The position numbers and the translations under genes are program-made. Below are positions 9,917 through 18,281 of a stretch of 64,000 nt of DNA, in pieces. Position 1 is the first letter of the stretch. Every line of letters starts with the position of its first letter. The DNA lies in contig NZ_NPKN01000002.1 in NCBI RefSeq assembly GCF_008329435.1, forward strand, positions 124,001 through 188,000. Reading direction: 5' to 3'. Under the pieces are notes generated by a model, which worked only from the letters and a program-made list of their open reading frames with translations, was not told where the DNA came from and ran no database searches. This DNA comes from Rhodanobacter sp. T12-5. GTDB taxonomy: Bacteria; Pseudomonadota; Gammaproteobacteria; Xanthomonadales; Rhodanobacteraceae.

Positions 9917-10411
9917 TCAGAACAAAAGCAGCAACAACGGCACGACGAAACCGCCAGCCAGCACCATGCCGAACAATCGGGGCCGGCGGCTGTAGCGCCA
10001 GGCCATGTACAAGCCGCTCAACGTCGAGATCGCCAGGCCCAACGCCACCAAGGCGAAGAACACCTTCATCGGCAGCAGGTTTTTCCCTGGCGGCATGAGC
10101 TTGTCCGACGGCTGGGCGGCCGGGCGGACCGGCGTTGCGTCGACCACCGGGTTCGTCTGCACCGTCGATGCCGCCACTTCGGCGGGCCGCGACCGGCGCA
10201 CCGGCTTCAGCGTGGTCTGCTTCTTGTGCAATTGCGCGGCGCTGGCCAGCCATGCCGGCGGCACGTAGCTGCTGCCGCGGGTGGTCTCGTGGAGGCTGAA
10301 GGTCTGCAGCCCGCCGGTAATGGCGAAGAACAGCAAGGCCGGTGCGGTGAATACACCAAGATAGAGATGGATCGTGCGGCTGAGTTTCAGAAAGCGATGG
10401 CCCAGGGACAT
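9917..10411 (-). CDS. PepSY-associated transmembrane protein
   Basis: 164 residues with one helix near 16-36 (containing RTIHLYLG), a periplasmic loop of about 70 residues rich in Pro and Lys, and two C-terminal helices. This is the short PepSY_TM form found in iron-uptake loci, where larger relatives act as ferric-siderophore reductases. A sequence close to a Fur box lies 55 bp upstream, which fits iron repression. No TonB receptor is adjacent, so its partner is not visible here. Confidence 0.82.
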   Translation of the reverse strand: MSLGHRFLKLSRTIHLYLGVFTAPALLFFAITGGLQTFSLHETTRGSSYVPPAWLASAAQLHKKQTTLKPVRRSRPAEVAASTVQTNPVVDATPVRPAAQPSDKLMPPGKNLLPMKVFFALVALGLAISTLSGLYMAWRYSRRPRLFGMVLAGGFVVPLLLLLF

Positions 10412-10465
10412 GAAGAACGCTGCGCAAGGAAAGAATCGCGGACTCTACCGGAGCGACACTAAAAC

Positions 10466-10484
10466 GCCAATGATAAGCAATCTC
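10466..10484. promoter_or_regulatory. Candidate Fur box
   Basis: GCCAATGATAAGCAATCTC agrees with the classical 19-base Fur consensus (GATAATGATAATCATTATC) at 14 positions, including the uninterrupted AATGATAA core. It lies 55 bp upstream of the leftward PepSY-associated gene and about 54-130 bp upstream of the rightward GGDEF protein, so it could control either or both. Confidence 0.55.
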
Positions 10485-10537
10485 ATCAATTCCCGCCCAT
10501 GCCGGCCCCGGCCACGCGCGGATCGGAGCTTTGGGCT

Positions 10538-12001
10538 ATGTTGCATTTACCCAAGCGCGATCATCGCCGGCACGATCGCGCCTTACCGCCCCCTGCTCCC
10601 GCAAGCCAGCACGTGATGGAATTCAACAACAACACTCTCGCCAACGTCATGGATCTTTTGCTCGACGCGATCTGCATGGTTGACGTTGAAGGGCGTTACG
10701 TTTACGTCAGTGCCGCGTTCGAACGCATCTTCGGCTACGCGCCGGCGGAAGTCATCGGTCGCCCGATGATCGAACTGGTCCACCCCGACGACCGGGCAAG
10801 GACACTGCAGGCCGCCGACCAGATCATGGGCGGGCAACCCAAGCCGCACTTCCAGAACCGTTATGTGCGCAAGGACGGTCAAGTCATTCACATCATGTGG
10901 TCGGCGCGCTGGTCCGAGACCGATCGTTTACGGGTCGCGGTCGGGCGCGACATCACCGAACTCAAGCGAGCCGAGTCGATGCGCGCCGCCCTGCATGCCA
11001 TTTCTGAAGCGGCGCACCTGGCTGAAGACCTGCTCGCCTTGTTTCGACGCATCCACCAGATCGTGGGCGAGCTGCTGCCGGCACGCAATTTTTTCGTCGC
11101 CCTGTACGACAGCAAGAAGGACGAGTTGAGCTTTCCCTATTTCGTCGATGAGTATGACCAGACGCCCATGCCCCAAAAGCTGGACTCGGGCACGCTCAGT
11201 GGCGAGGTCATCCGCAGCGGCGAAGCACTGCTGCTGACGCGCGCCAGCGACGAATCGCCGCCCGCAGGGGCCGGTCCGATCATCGGCATGGACTCGCTGG
11301 ACTGGCTCGGCGTACCGCTCGGCTCGCCCAGGGGGACCATCGGTGCGCTGGTGGTGCAGAGCTATTCCAGCGGTGTGCGCTATACCGAAAAGGACAAGGT
11401 CTTGCTGGAGTTCGTCTCCATCCAGGTCGCCGCGGCGATCGAGCGCAAGCAGACTGAAACCTGGCTGCAGTACGTCGCCCGTCACGACCAGCTGACCGAC
11501 CTGCCCAACCGCGAACTGTTCCATGACCGCTTGCGCACCTCGATGGCCAGGGCGCGGCGGGAGCAGGCGCGGCTGGCCGTGCTGTACATCGACCTGGACA
11601 AATTCAAGGAGGTCAACGACAGCTTCGGCCACGACACGGGCGACCGGCTGCTTTGCGAAGTCGCTCGTCGCATCAACGAGTGCGTGCGCGAATCGGATAC
11701 GGTGGCCCGCATCGGCGGCGACGAATTCGTGGTTCTGCTCAACAGCATCGATTTGCCGGAACATGCGTCGGCGGTAGCCGAAAAGATCCGCCAGTCACTC
11801 GAGCAACCGTTCGACCTGGCCGGTCGTCAGCTGAATGTCTCCTCGAGCATCGGCATCGCGATCCATCCCGAGCATGGCGAAGAGGCTCGGCAACTGATGC
11901 GGCATGCCGACGACGCGATGTACGCGGCCAAGCGACAAGGCGGCAACAAGGTGATGCCAACCGTCCTGCAGGAGCTGCACGACGACACCCTCGCTTCCTG
12001 A
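10538..12001 (+). CDS. PAS-GAF-GGDEF diguanylate cyclase
   Basis: 487 residues from the ATG at 10538, which has GGAG nine bases upstream. An ATG at 10616 starts exactly at the PAS domain and is the main alternative. Order: PAS (about 30-130, ending GRDITELKRAE), GAF (about 145-300), GGDEF (about 315-480). The active site RIGGDEFVVLL is intact, and YIDLDKFKEVNDSFGHDTGD carries the metal- and substrate-binding residues, so it should make c-di-GMP. No membrane helix is seen, so it is a cytoplasmic sensor. The candidate Fur box upstream raises the possibility of iron-linked control. Confidence 0.92.
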   Translation: MLHLPKRDHRRHDRALPPPAPASQHVMEFNNNTLANVMDLLLDAICMVDVEGRYVYVSAAFERIFGYAPAEVIGRPMIELVHPDDRARTLQAADQIMGGQPKPHFQNRYVRKDGQVIHIMWSARWSETDRLRVAVGRDITELKRAESMRAALHAISEAAHLAEDLLALFRRIHQIVGELLPARNFFVALYDSKKDELSFPYFVDEYDQTPMPQKLDSGTLSGEVIRSGEALLLTRASDESPPAGAGPIIGMDSLDWLGVPLGSPRGTIGALVVQSYSSGVRYTEKDKVLLEFVSIQVAAAIERKQTETWLQYVARHDQLTDLPNRELFHDRLRTSMARARREQARLAVLYIDLDKFKEVNDSFGHDTGDRLLCEVARRINECVRESDTVARIGGDEFVVLLNSIDLPEHASAVAEKIRQSLEQPFDLAGRQLNVSSSIGIAIHPEHGEEARQLMRHADDAMYAAKRQGGNKVMPTVLQELHDDTLAS

Positions 12002-12159
12002 GCGGCGCAACCTGCGCGGTCGCCCTGAGGGGAATATGGGCCGCATCCAGCCGTGTTTCATCGGCCCGGCAGGACATCGCGCAAGGTTTTCCCCGCATGT
12101 CTTCACGCGGCCGACATCAGCATGGTGCTAAATGTCCAGCACCCTTGCGGAGACTGTTC

Positions 12160-12522
12160 ATGAATGCCCACCAGGTTCTCGCCACCGTTGCGGTGAACGA
12201 TTTCGCCGCTTCCAGCGCCTGGTACGCCCGTCTGTTCGGACGCGCGCCCGACTACCGCCCGAATGCGTGCTGCGCGGAATGGCAGATCGCCAAGCGCACG
12301 AAGATCCAGGTGTTGCCGAGAAATGCCGCGGCAGCGACCACGGCGCACGCAGACTCCGCATCGGTCGGCATCATCGTGGACAATCTCGACGAAGTGTTGC
12401 TCGGCCTGCACGGCCGCCAGATCGACGCCACCCCGCAAGCCGCGACCCACTTCGTTCGCTTCGCCCCGGTGAGCGACCCGGACGGCAACATGGTGACCTT
12501 CGTCGAGTCGGTTGCCGGTTGA
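12160..12522 (+). CDS. VOC (glyoxalase/bleomycin-resistance) family protein
   Basis: 120 residues, ATG at 12160 with GGAG eight bases upstream. Two beta-alpha-beta-beta-beta halves are visible, from VLATVAVNDFAASSAWYARLFG to the C-terminal SDPDGNMVTFVES, where the last Glu is the usual metal ligand. Members include dioxygenases, lyases and antibiotic-binding proteins; the substrate cannot be told. Apparently monocistronic, 158 bp after the diguanylate cyclase. Confidence 0.88.
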   Translation: MNAHQVLATVAVNDFAASSAWYARLFGRAPDYRPNACCAEWQIAKRTKIQVLPRNAAAATTAHADSASVGIIVDNLDEVLLGLHGRQIDATPQAATHFVRFAPVSDPDGNMVTFVESVAG

Positions 12523-12540
12523 AGTCGCACGCGCGGGCGA

Positions 12541-13137
12541 CTACCCGTCGGTCGGCGCATCCGATTCCCGTTGCCATTCTTCCATCTCCGTGAAGTAGTC
12601 GGGCACTTCCGGCCGGGCCGGCATCTGCAACGGCCAGCGGCCGATGACTTCGTGGGTGGACTGGCCGAAGAAGCTGCGGATCAGCACGAATTCGCTGACC
12701 GGCCAGCGCACCGGCGGGATGGACTCCTGGATCGCGCCGACCGTATGGCCGTACAGCACGGTGACATGCGGCAGGAAGCTGGATACGCCCGGCACGTACA
12801 ACCCGAAACGGAGCTGCTCGACGGCAATCGCCCTGCGCAACTTCATTGCCGCGTCGGTGGTGGCAGCGTCGCCGCACAGCACGAACGGAAACCGGCCGTC
12901 CGTGGCACTGAAGCGCATCGCCGAATCCAGCGATGCCTCGAAAGCTTCGGCGCGAACTTCGGCGGCAGCAGCCAGCAATGCCGCTTCCACGGGCTGCTGC
13001 AGCCGCTCCGGCTTGCCCATCGGGGCCAGCGTCAGATGAAAGCGTTCGGGCCCTATCGGCGAGCCGCTGATCCGATGGGCCTTGCGAAACCGTTCGCCGA
13101 CTCTGGCGATGCCTGCCCGCGCCTCGTCATCCGGCAA
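12541..13137 (-). CDS. thpR: RNA 2',3'-cyclic phosphodiesterase / 2'-5' RNA ligase (LigT/ThpR), start uncertain
   Basis: Two HxT tetrapeptides define the 2H phosphoesterase active site: HLT at 34-36 and HVT at 123-125 of the 198-residue reading. The family acts on RNA 2',3'-cyclic phosphate ends. The only canonical start codon in frame is a TTG at 13137, yet the codons just before it translate to GINYFFAA leading into LPDDEA, which is the conserved first beta strand. The frame then stays open up to a stop near 13243 with no ATG, GTG or TTG. Either a base is missing upstream, or the real start is unusual. Confidence 0.8.
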   Translation of the reverse strand: MPDDEARAGIARVGERFRKAHRISGSPIGPERFHLTLAPMGKPERLQQPVEAALLAAAAEVRAEAFEASLDSAMRFSATDGRFPFVLCGDAATTDAAMKLRRAIAVEQLRFGLYVPGVSSFLPHVTVLYGHTVGAIQESIPPVRWPVSEFVLIRSFFGQSTHEVIGRWPLQMPARPEVPDYFTEMEEWQRESDAPTDG

Positions 13138-13345
13138 CGCGGCAAAAAAATAGTTGATGCCTTCGGTGAGCTTGCGGTGGGTCGGCAGGGTCGGAATGGT
13201 CTGGCCTCCGGTGGCGATCGCTGTGGCGGCGACTCCTCGTCATGGGGGAGATAGTACCTTCCCCGCCTGCCAAGCGCGCGGTCAGCGCCACCGCCGGATC
13301 CCCGATGGCGCCCCCACTTGCCGGACACATCGAACCGGACACGAG

Positions 13346-14716
13346 CTAGTGACCGGCCGGCCCGACGATCGTGCTGCTGCCGTAGTGCTTTTCAAGTCGT
13401 TCGTTGCGGATGAAATCGCGCATCATCGCGAAATAGCCATCCGGATTGCGGGTGGACACGCGCTCGCCATCGGCCTTCGTCTCGTACTCGTAAATGCCAT
13501 GATCGGCATGCGGAAACATCGCCAGCGTGATCGGCTTGCCTTGCGCGATGAGCCCGCGCAGACGCCGTGCGGTCTCGGCACTGGGTGCGTCGGTGTCGTC
13601 CTCGCCGAGTATCCACAACTGCGGGGTATCGAGATTGCGCAACACCGGCATGGGGTCGTAATCCGCCGGCACGCCAGCCAGCAGGGCCGGGCCCTTCTCG
13701 CGCAGCGTGGCCGTGGGCGTGCCGAGCAGGAAGAAGCTGAAGTCGCCGTGCACGTGCTTGAACCACGCTTCGCCGGCGTATTTCTTGCGCACCGCGGCGA
13801 GTTGGTCGTAACCTTCGCGAAAACCGCTGCGCATGACCGCCGCCGTGGCATCGGCGACCTGCATTGCCTTGGCCATCACGTCGGGGCCGTAGCCACGGCG
13901 CGTCATGTCCAGCGCGATCGCCTCGCGATCCTCGTCCAGCGGCGAGACCGCCAGCCCGAAGCCGACGATGACGAAATCCACCGGCTCGATCTTCGCGGCG
14001 AGCGGCGCGACCCAGCCGCCCTGGCTGCCAGCCTGGTAGCCGATCCTGCCGGCGCGATCGCCGGCCAGCCGTTTCGCCTCGCGCATCGCGGCGATCGCGT
14101 CGTCGGCAAGCAGCAGGTAACTCTGCGAATACAAGCCGCCGGACGCGCCCGTGCCGCGCTTGTCGTAGACAAAAACACCGATGCCCTCGGTGGGCAGCTG
14201 TCTTTGCAGCGTGTAGAACTCACGCGCCGAAAAATGTTCCGAGCCATGCACCAGCACGACGATCGGCACCCGTGAATCGCCCTTGGGCAACACCAGGCGA
14301 CCGGCCAGACGCACGCCCGCCCCCTGGAACGTGGTTTCTGTCACGTCGAGCGCGATACGTCGGCCGGGCACGCCGTCGAAGGTGATCTGCCCCGCCCTGC
14401 AATCGGAGAACGACACGCGCTTGCCGTCGGGCCGGCCGGTCCAGCCCAGCGTGCTGGTCCAGCTTCCGTCGGCGGTCTGGCTGAGCGCGCCGGTGGTGCC
14501 GTCCTTGCGGCGCCAACGCAGGTGATCGCCATCGGTCAACCCGATATCGACATCGCCACCGCCGCGCAATTGATAGATGCCGATGTGGCAGTCGCCGCGA
14601 CGATCGGGCGCCTGCGCGGCGGCGGGACCGGCATGGACAAGCCACAGCATACCCAGCGCCGCGAAGGCAGCGGCACGCAAGGTATCGATGGGGGACTTCG
14701 GCACCATGTTGTTCAT
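13346..14716 (-). CDS. Secreted alpha/beta hydrolase (S9/dienelactone hydrolase-like)
   Basis: 456 residues from the ATG at 14716 (GGAG upstream). A signal peptide ends near AAAQA (residues 31-35). The N-terminal 120 residues are a separate beta-rich domain. The hydrolase domain has oxyanion motif LVHGSEH (155-161), nucleophile Ser231 in AGSQGG, an acidic residue in GEDDTDAP (371-378) and His406 in PHADHG. It should act in the periplasm or outside on an ester or peptide; the substrate is unknown. It is divergent from a MarR regulator with a palindromic operator in between, so derepression by a small molecule is likely. Confidence 0.9.
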   Translation of the reverse strand: MNNMVPKSPIDTLRAAAFAALGMLWLVHAGPAAAQAPDRRGDCHIGIYQLRGGGDVDIGLTDGDHLRWRRKDGTTGALSQTADGSWTSTLGWTGRPDGKRVSFSDCRAGQITFDGVPGRRIALDVTETTFQGAGVRLAGRLVLPKGDSRVPIVVLVHGSEHFSAREFYTLQRQLPTEGIGVFVYDKRGTGASGGLYSQSYLLLADDAIAAMREAKRLAGDRAGRIGYQAGSQGGWVAPLAAKIEPVDFVIVGFGLAVSPLDEDREAIALDMTRRGYGPDVMAKAMQVADATAAVMRSGFREGYDQLAAVRKKYAGEAWFKHVHGDFSFFLLGTPTATLREKGPALLAGVPADYDPMPVLRNLDTPQLWILGEDDTDAPSAETARRLRGLIAQGKPITLAMFPHADHGIYEYETKADGERVSTRNPDGYFAMMRDFIRNERLEKHYGSSTIVGPAGH

Positions 14717-14758
14717 TGGGGGCTCTCCAGAGGCGCAATAGCGCTCGGGTGTCGACAA

Positions 14759-14776
14759 TACGTAACTGTTTACGTA
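14759..14776. promoter_or_regulatory. Candidate MarR operator between divergent genes
   Basis: TACGTAACTGTTTACGTA has seven-base inverted arms (TACGTAA / TTACGTA) around a CTGT centre. It lies 42 bp upstream of the leftward hydrolase start and 58 bp before the rightward MarR gene. Size and place fit a MarR-dimer site that would repress both promoters. Confidence 0.6.
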
Positions 14777-14834
14777 AAATCAAACGATGTTGGCCACGAC
14801 CGACGGTCACCTCACTCGAAAGGCGATATCTCCC

Positions 14835-15377
14835 ATGGACGATTTCATCCGGCAACAGGGTCCGGCCTTCCTCGCGCACCTGCTCAGGCGGCTCTCCGAC
14901 GAACTCGTTCGTGGCGCCAGCGAGTGGTATCCCGAGGTCGGGGTGACCGCACCGCCGCGCACCACTTCCACCTTGCTGGCCTTGGCCGAGCACGGCCCGC
15001 TCGGGGTGACCGAGATCGCCGCATTGCTGCGGCAATCGCACCCGCTGGTGATCAGCTGGATCCGGCAGTTGAAGGCCGATGGCTTCATCAAGTCGCGTGC
15101 CGATGCGCGTGACGGCCGGCGCACGGTGATCGCACTCAGCGCCAAGGGCATCGACGAGGTCGCGCGCCTGCGCAAGGCACTGAAGCTGATGGGCGAGGCT
15201 TCGGGGCAACTGATGGACGATGCGGCGCCGGGCCTGTTCGCCGCCCTCTGGCGGATGGAGCAGGCCTGTCGCGACACGCCTTTCGCACGGCAATTGCGCG
15301 AACGCGACAACCGTCCCGGCGCAGACGCCGGGAAAGCCCCGCGTGCTACTTCTTCCGGTAGACAACCCCGTTCTTGA
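14835..15377 (+). CDS. MarR family transcriptional regulator
   Basis: 180 residues from the ATG at 14835; an in-frame ATG at 14787 would add 16 residues and overlap the promoter. Helical dimer arms flank a winged helix-turn-helix (about 44-107) with VTEIAALLRQSHPLVISWIR as the recognition part and DARDGRRTVIALS as the wing. It probably binds the palindrome at 14759-14776 and controls itself and the divergent secreted hydrolase. Its last ten codons, a low-complexity Ala/Arg/Ser tail, overlap the end of the convergent amidohydrolase gene by 32 bp. Confidence 0.9.
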   Translation: MDDFIRQQGPAFLAHLLRRLSDELVRGASEWYPEVGVTAPPRTTSTLLALAEHGPLGVTEIAALLRQSHPLVISWIRQLKADGFIKSRADARDGRRTVIALSAKGIDEVARLRKALKLMGEASGQLMDDAAPGLFAALWRMEQACRDTPFARQLRERDNRPGADAGKAPRATSSGRQPRS

Positions 15378-16674
15378 TCACGAACGCGATCTTCGTGGTG
15401 TTGTGGATGTCACGCGCAGGATCGGCAGTGAGCACGACCAGGTCGGCGCGCTTCCCGGCGCTGATCGTGCCACGCTGATCGCCCTGCCCCAGCGCCGCAG
15501 CGCCGACCTGGGTGGCGGCGTGGATCGCCTCGATCGGGCTGAAGCCGGCATGCTCGACCAGCAGCGCCATTTCCTCATGCACCCCAGGCAACGCGGACAG
15601 GTCCGGACCTTTCGCGTTCGACGGCAGGCCGGCCGAATCCGTGCCGACATCGATACGCACGCCCTGCTGATGCGCCAGCCGGGTGACCGCGTAACTCCAG
15701 CGCATGATGCCCGCGCCGACCTTCTCCGGATGGTGCTGCGCCTCTTCCTCGAAAGCCAGCAGGGTGGCGTCGAGTATCGTGTCGTGCTGCTTCATCGCCT
15801 TGAACAACGCAAGGATCGACGGTGCATCCGGGGCGACGTGCGTGAAGTCGCCCTTGGCGCGCACGCGGTAATCGTCGGGCACCTGCGCTGCCGCCTCCCA
15901 GACCAGGTAGGGGCTGTGCGAAATGGTATCGACGCCGGCGTTCACCGCATCGCTGGGCCGGGCCGGGAAAATCGTGGCGTGGGTCCACACCCGCAGGCCC
16001 TGTCGATGCGCCTCGGCCGTGATCGCGGCGACCAGCTTCGCCGGCAGGTTCGCGTACAGCTTGAGGCCGGTCGCGCCGGTGCCCTTCGCTTCGGCGACGG
16101 CGAGCGGAATGTCGGTGTCCGCGGTGATCGCCTGCATCCATGGCGCGTGGCCATGCGGCATGCCGGCGGCGGCTTCCTGCGCGCGCATGTCCTGGGCGAA
16201 GAAGGTCGGCCCCGCCATCAACGCCACGTAGAAGATGTCCGGCGACGCCATCGTGTCCGAATTCGCCTGCCACGCGAGATAGCCTAGCAGCCGATCGTCG
16301 CCGGCCATGTCGCGGATGGAGGTGACGCCGCCGAGCAACAGCGCGCGCAGCAGCGGCCGATAGTGCGCCAGGTCGGTTTCGGCACCGGTGAGGTGCACGT
16401 GCGCGTCGATCAGGCCCGGGATCACGTAGCGCCCACGCAAGTCGTCCACCTTCGCGCCCTTCGGCGTCGGCTGGCTGTCGTCCGGATAAACCGCCTCGAT
16501 GCGGCCGTCGCGTATGGCGATGCTCATGCCGCTGCGCGGCGGCGCGCCGGTACCGTCGATCACGGTCGCATGGGTCAACAGCAGCGAGGGCGCAGCGGCC
16601 AGCAGCGGCGACGCCCATAGCGCCAGTCCCAGCCACAGGAGGCGTTTCGTCAGTTTTACGGCAGGCATTTGCAT
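15346..16674 (-). CDS. Secreted amidohydrolase (imidazolonepropionase-like)
   Basis: 442 residues with a signal peptide ending at LLAAA (residues 24-28). Metal-binding residues are His92 and His94 (DAHVHLTG), the bridging Lys205 (GLKLY), His232 (THATI), His253 (SHSPY) and Asp345 (GTDSAG), which is the full dinuclear amidohydrolase set. It should be a periplasmic hydrolase of a cyclic amide or dipeptide; related secreted enzymes include Xaa-Pro and Xaa-Arg dipeptidases. The last codons overlap the MarR gene on the other strand. Confidence 0.9.
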   Translation of the reverse strand: MQMPAVKLTKRLLWLGLALWASPLLAAAPSLLLTHATVIDGTGAPPRSGMSIAIRDGRIEAVYPDDSQPTPKGAKVDDLRGRYVIPGLIDAHVHLTGAETDLAHYRPLLRALLLGGVTSIRDMAGDDRLLGYLAWQANSDTMASPDIFYVALMAGPTFFAQDMRAQEAAAGMPHGHAPWMQAITADTDIPLAVAEAKGTGATGLKLYANLPAKLVAAITAEAHRQGLRVWTHATIFPARPSDAVNAGVDTISHSPYLVWEAAAQVPDDYRVRAKGDFTHVAPDAPSILALFKAMKQHDTILDATLLAFEEEAQHHPEKVGAGIMRWSYAVTRLAHQQGVRIDVGTDSAGLPSNAKGPDLSALPGVHEEMALLVEHAGFSPIEAIHAATQVGAAALGQGDQRGTISAGKRADLVVLTADPARDIHNTTKIAFVIKNGVVYRKK

Positions 16675-16805
16675 CGGGTCTTCGCTTCCCTTGGTGCGTG
16701 AGCGCCGAGCATGCCACAGCGCCGCCGCATGCCAACATTCTGCGGCTGTTGCCTTGGTGGGTACATGCGAATGGACGATGATGGGCCATTCCCGAGGAGC
16801 AAACC

Positions 16806-17219
16806 ATGAACATTTCCATCGTCCACGCCAGCAGCGGCACCGTGCCCTATACGGTGACCCTGCGCGATGATTCCGGCCACACCTGGCTGGCCGATGAGCC
16901 CGTCGAAGCCGGGGGCGCCGACATCGGTCCGTCGCCACATCATCTGCTGCTTTCGGCGCTGGGCGCGTGCACCGCGATCACCCTTCAGATGTATGCAGCG
17001 CGCAAGCAGTGGCCGCTGAGCGCGATCGCAGTCGAACTGCGCTTCAATTCCGCAGGCACGCCAGCCAACGGCAACGACATTGCGCGGGCGATTGCCTTGC
17101 AAGGGGACCTGACCGACGAGCAGCGCGAACGCCTGCTGCAGATCGCAAACGCATGTCCGATCCACAAGGTGCTCACCGGCGAGGTACGCATCGCCACGAC
17201 GCTGCAAGCCAATCCGTAA
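16806..17219 (+). CDS. OsmC/Ohr family protein
   Basis: 137 residues, ATG at 16806 with GAGGAGC upstream. The two redox cysteines of the family are at 55 (ALGACTA) and 117 (ANACPIH), so peroxidase activity on organic hydroperoxides is plausible. The sequence is closer to the OsmC-like branch with the Pro-Ile-His after the second cysteine than to Ohr. Cytoplasmic. It stands alone between an amidohydrolase (leftward) and ybiI (leftward). Confidence 0.9.
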   Translation: MNISIVHASSGTVPYTVTLRDDSGHTWLADEPVEAGGADIGPSPHHLLLSALGACTAITLQMYAARKQWPLSAIAVELRFNSAGTPANGNDIARAIALQGDLTDEQRERLLQIANACPIHKVLTGEVRIATTLQANP

Positions 17220-17232
17220 CGGCGCGCTCCGA

Positions 17233-17499
17233 TCAGCGCAGCTGGCTGTCCTTGCTGCCGCGGCGGTTGTACAGGCCGGCACCGCGGTGTTCCTCGTCTT
17301 GCGCTTCCTGGCAGGTCACGCACAGGCGCACGCCCGGCACGGCCTTGCGCCGCGCGGGTGGAATCGGTGCATCGCACTCCTCGCATCGGGTCAGGCCCGG
17401 ACCCTTGCGCAATTGCTGGCGGGCGCGCTGCACCGCGTCGTCGACGGTGGCGTCGATCTGGTCCTGCACTGCGCCGTCGCCTGCCCAACCGGTCGCCAT
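17233..17499 (-). CDS. ybiI: DksA/TraR-type zinc-finger protein YbiI
   Basis: 88 residues, the same length as E. coli YbiI and with the same ends (starting MATGW, finishing YNRRGSKDSQLR). Four cysteines at 39, 42, 60 and 63 form the C4 zinc finger (CEEC, CVTC). It lacks the long coiled coil of DksA with its acidic tip, so it is unlikely to act on RNA polymerase in the same way; the family role is unclear. It is 83 bp upstream of nothing on its own strand and reads as a single gene. Confidence 0.93.
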   Translation of the reverse strand: MATGWAGDGAVQDQIDATVDDAVQRARQQLRKGPGLTRCEECDAPIPPARRKAVPGVRLCVTCQEAQDEEHRGAGLYNRRGSKDSQLR

Positions 17500-17582
17500 G
17501 GCAACCTCCCGAGAATCAACTCGTCTGGAACGTCATGGAAAAGCATAATGTGGCGGGCATGAAATCTTCGTGCCCCAATCGT

Positions 17583-18098
17583 TCAGCCGGTGGCACGGCG
17601 ATGCGGCAGCTTCCAGCCCGGCCGTACGAAGTGACAGGTATAACCGTCCGGATAACGCTCCAGATAGTCCTGATGTTCCGGCTCGGCTTCCCAGAAGTCA
17701 CCGACGGGCGCCACTTCGGTCACCACCTTGCCCGGCCACAGGCCCGACGCATCCACGTCCGCAATAGTGTCCTCGGCGATCCGCTTCTGCTCCGGCGAGG
17801 TGTAGTAGATCGCCGAACGATAGGAGGCGCCACGATCGTTGCCCTGGCGATTCGGCGTGGACGGATCATGGATCTGGAAGAAGAACTCCAGCAGATCCCG
17901 GTAGCTCAGCATCGACGGGTCGAAAATAATCTCGATCCCTTCGGCGTGGCTGCCATGGTGGCGATAGGTCGCCTGCGGGACGTCGCTGCCGGTATAGCCC
18001 ACGCGGGTAGACAGCACGCCCGGATATCGGCGCAGCAAATCCTGCACGCCCCAGAAACAGCCTCCGGCGAGTACGGCGCGCTCGTTGGTAGCGGTCAT
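17583..18098 (-). CDS. msrA: Peptide methionine sulfoxide reductase MsrA
   Basis: 171 residues from the ATG at 18098, which follows a strong GGAGGAC site; upstream in-frame codons are not family-like. The catalytic motif GCFWG puts the nucleophilic cysteine at residue 14, and YHHG-type ([12 protein letters not shown]) and YRSAIYY segments bind substrate. It reduces the S-epimer of methionine sulfoxide in proteins using thioredoxin. The second cysteine near the C-terminus (YTCHF) is the likely resolving residue. Cytoplasmic; no fused MsrB. Confidence 0.95.
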   Translation of the reverse strand: MTATNERAVLAGGCFWGVQDLLRRYPGVLSTRVGYTGSDVPQATYRHHGSHAEGIEIIFDPSMLSYRDLLEFFFQIHDPSTPNRQGNDRGASYRSAIYYTSPEQKRIAEDTIADVDASGLWPGKVVTEVAPVGDFWEAEPEHQDYLERYPDGYTCHFVRPGWKLPHRRATG

Positions 18099-18281
18099 CA
18101 GTCTGTCCTCCGGTTTCGAAACGGGGCCGATCCCGACGCTGGCGAAACATCCGGCAACGCGGCAAAGCCGAATTGCCGCCACGGTGCGCTGCGCGGATCG
18201 CTTTCCGACTGAGTGAGACAGTCGGTGCTGCCGCCATTATCTGGCGGCGGCACGAGTGCTTTTCAACGCTGCCCGCTGCCG

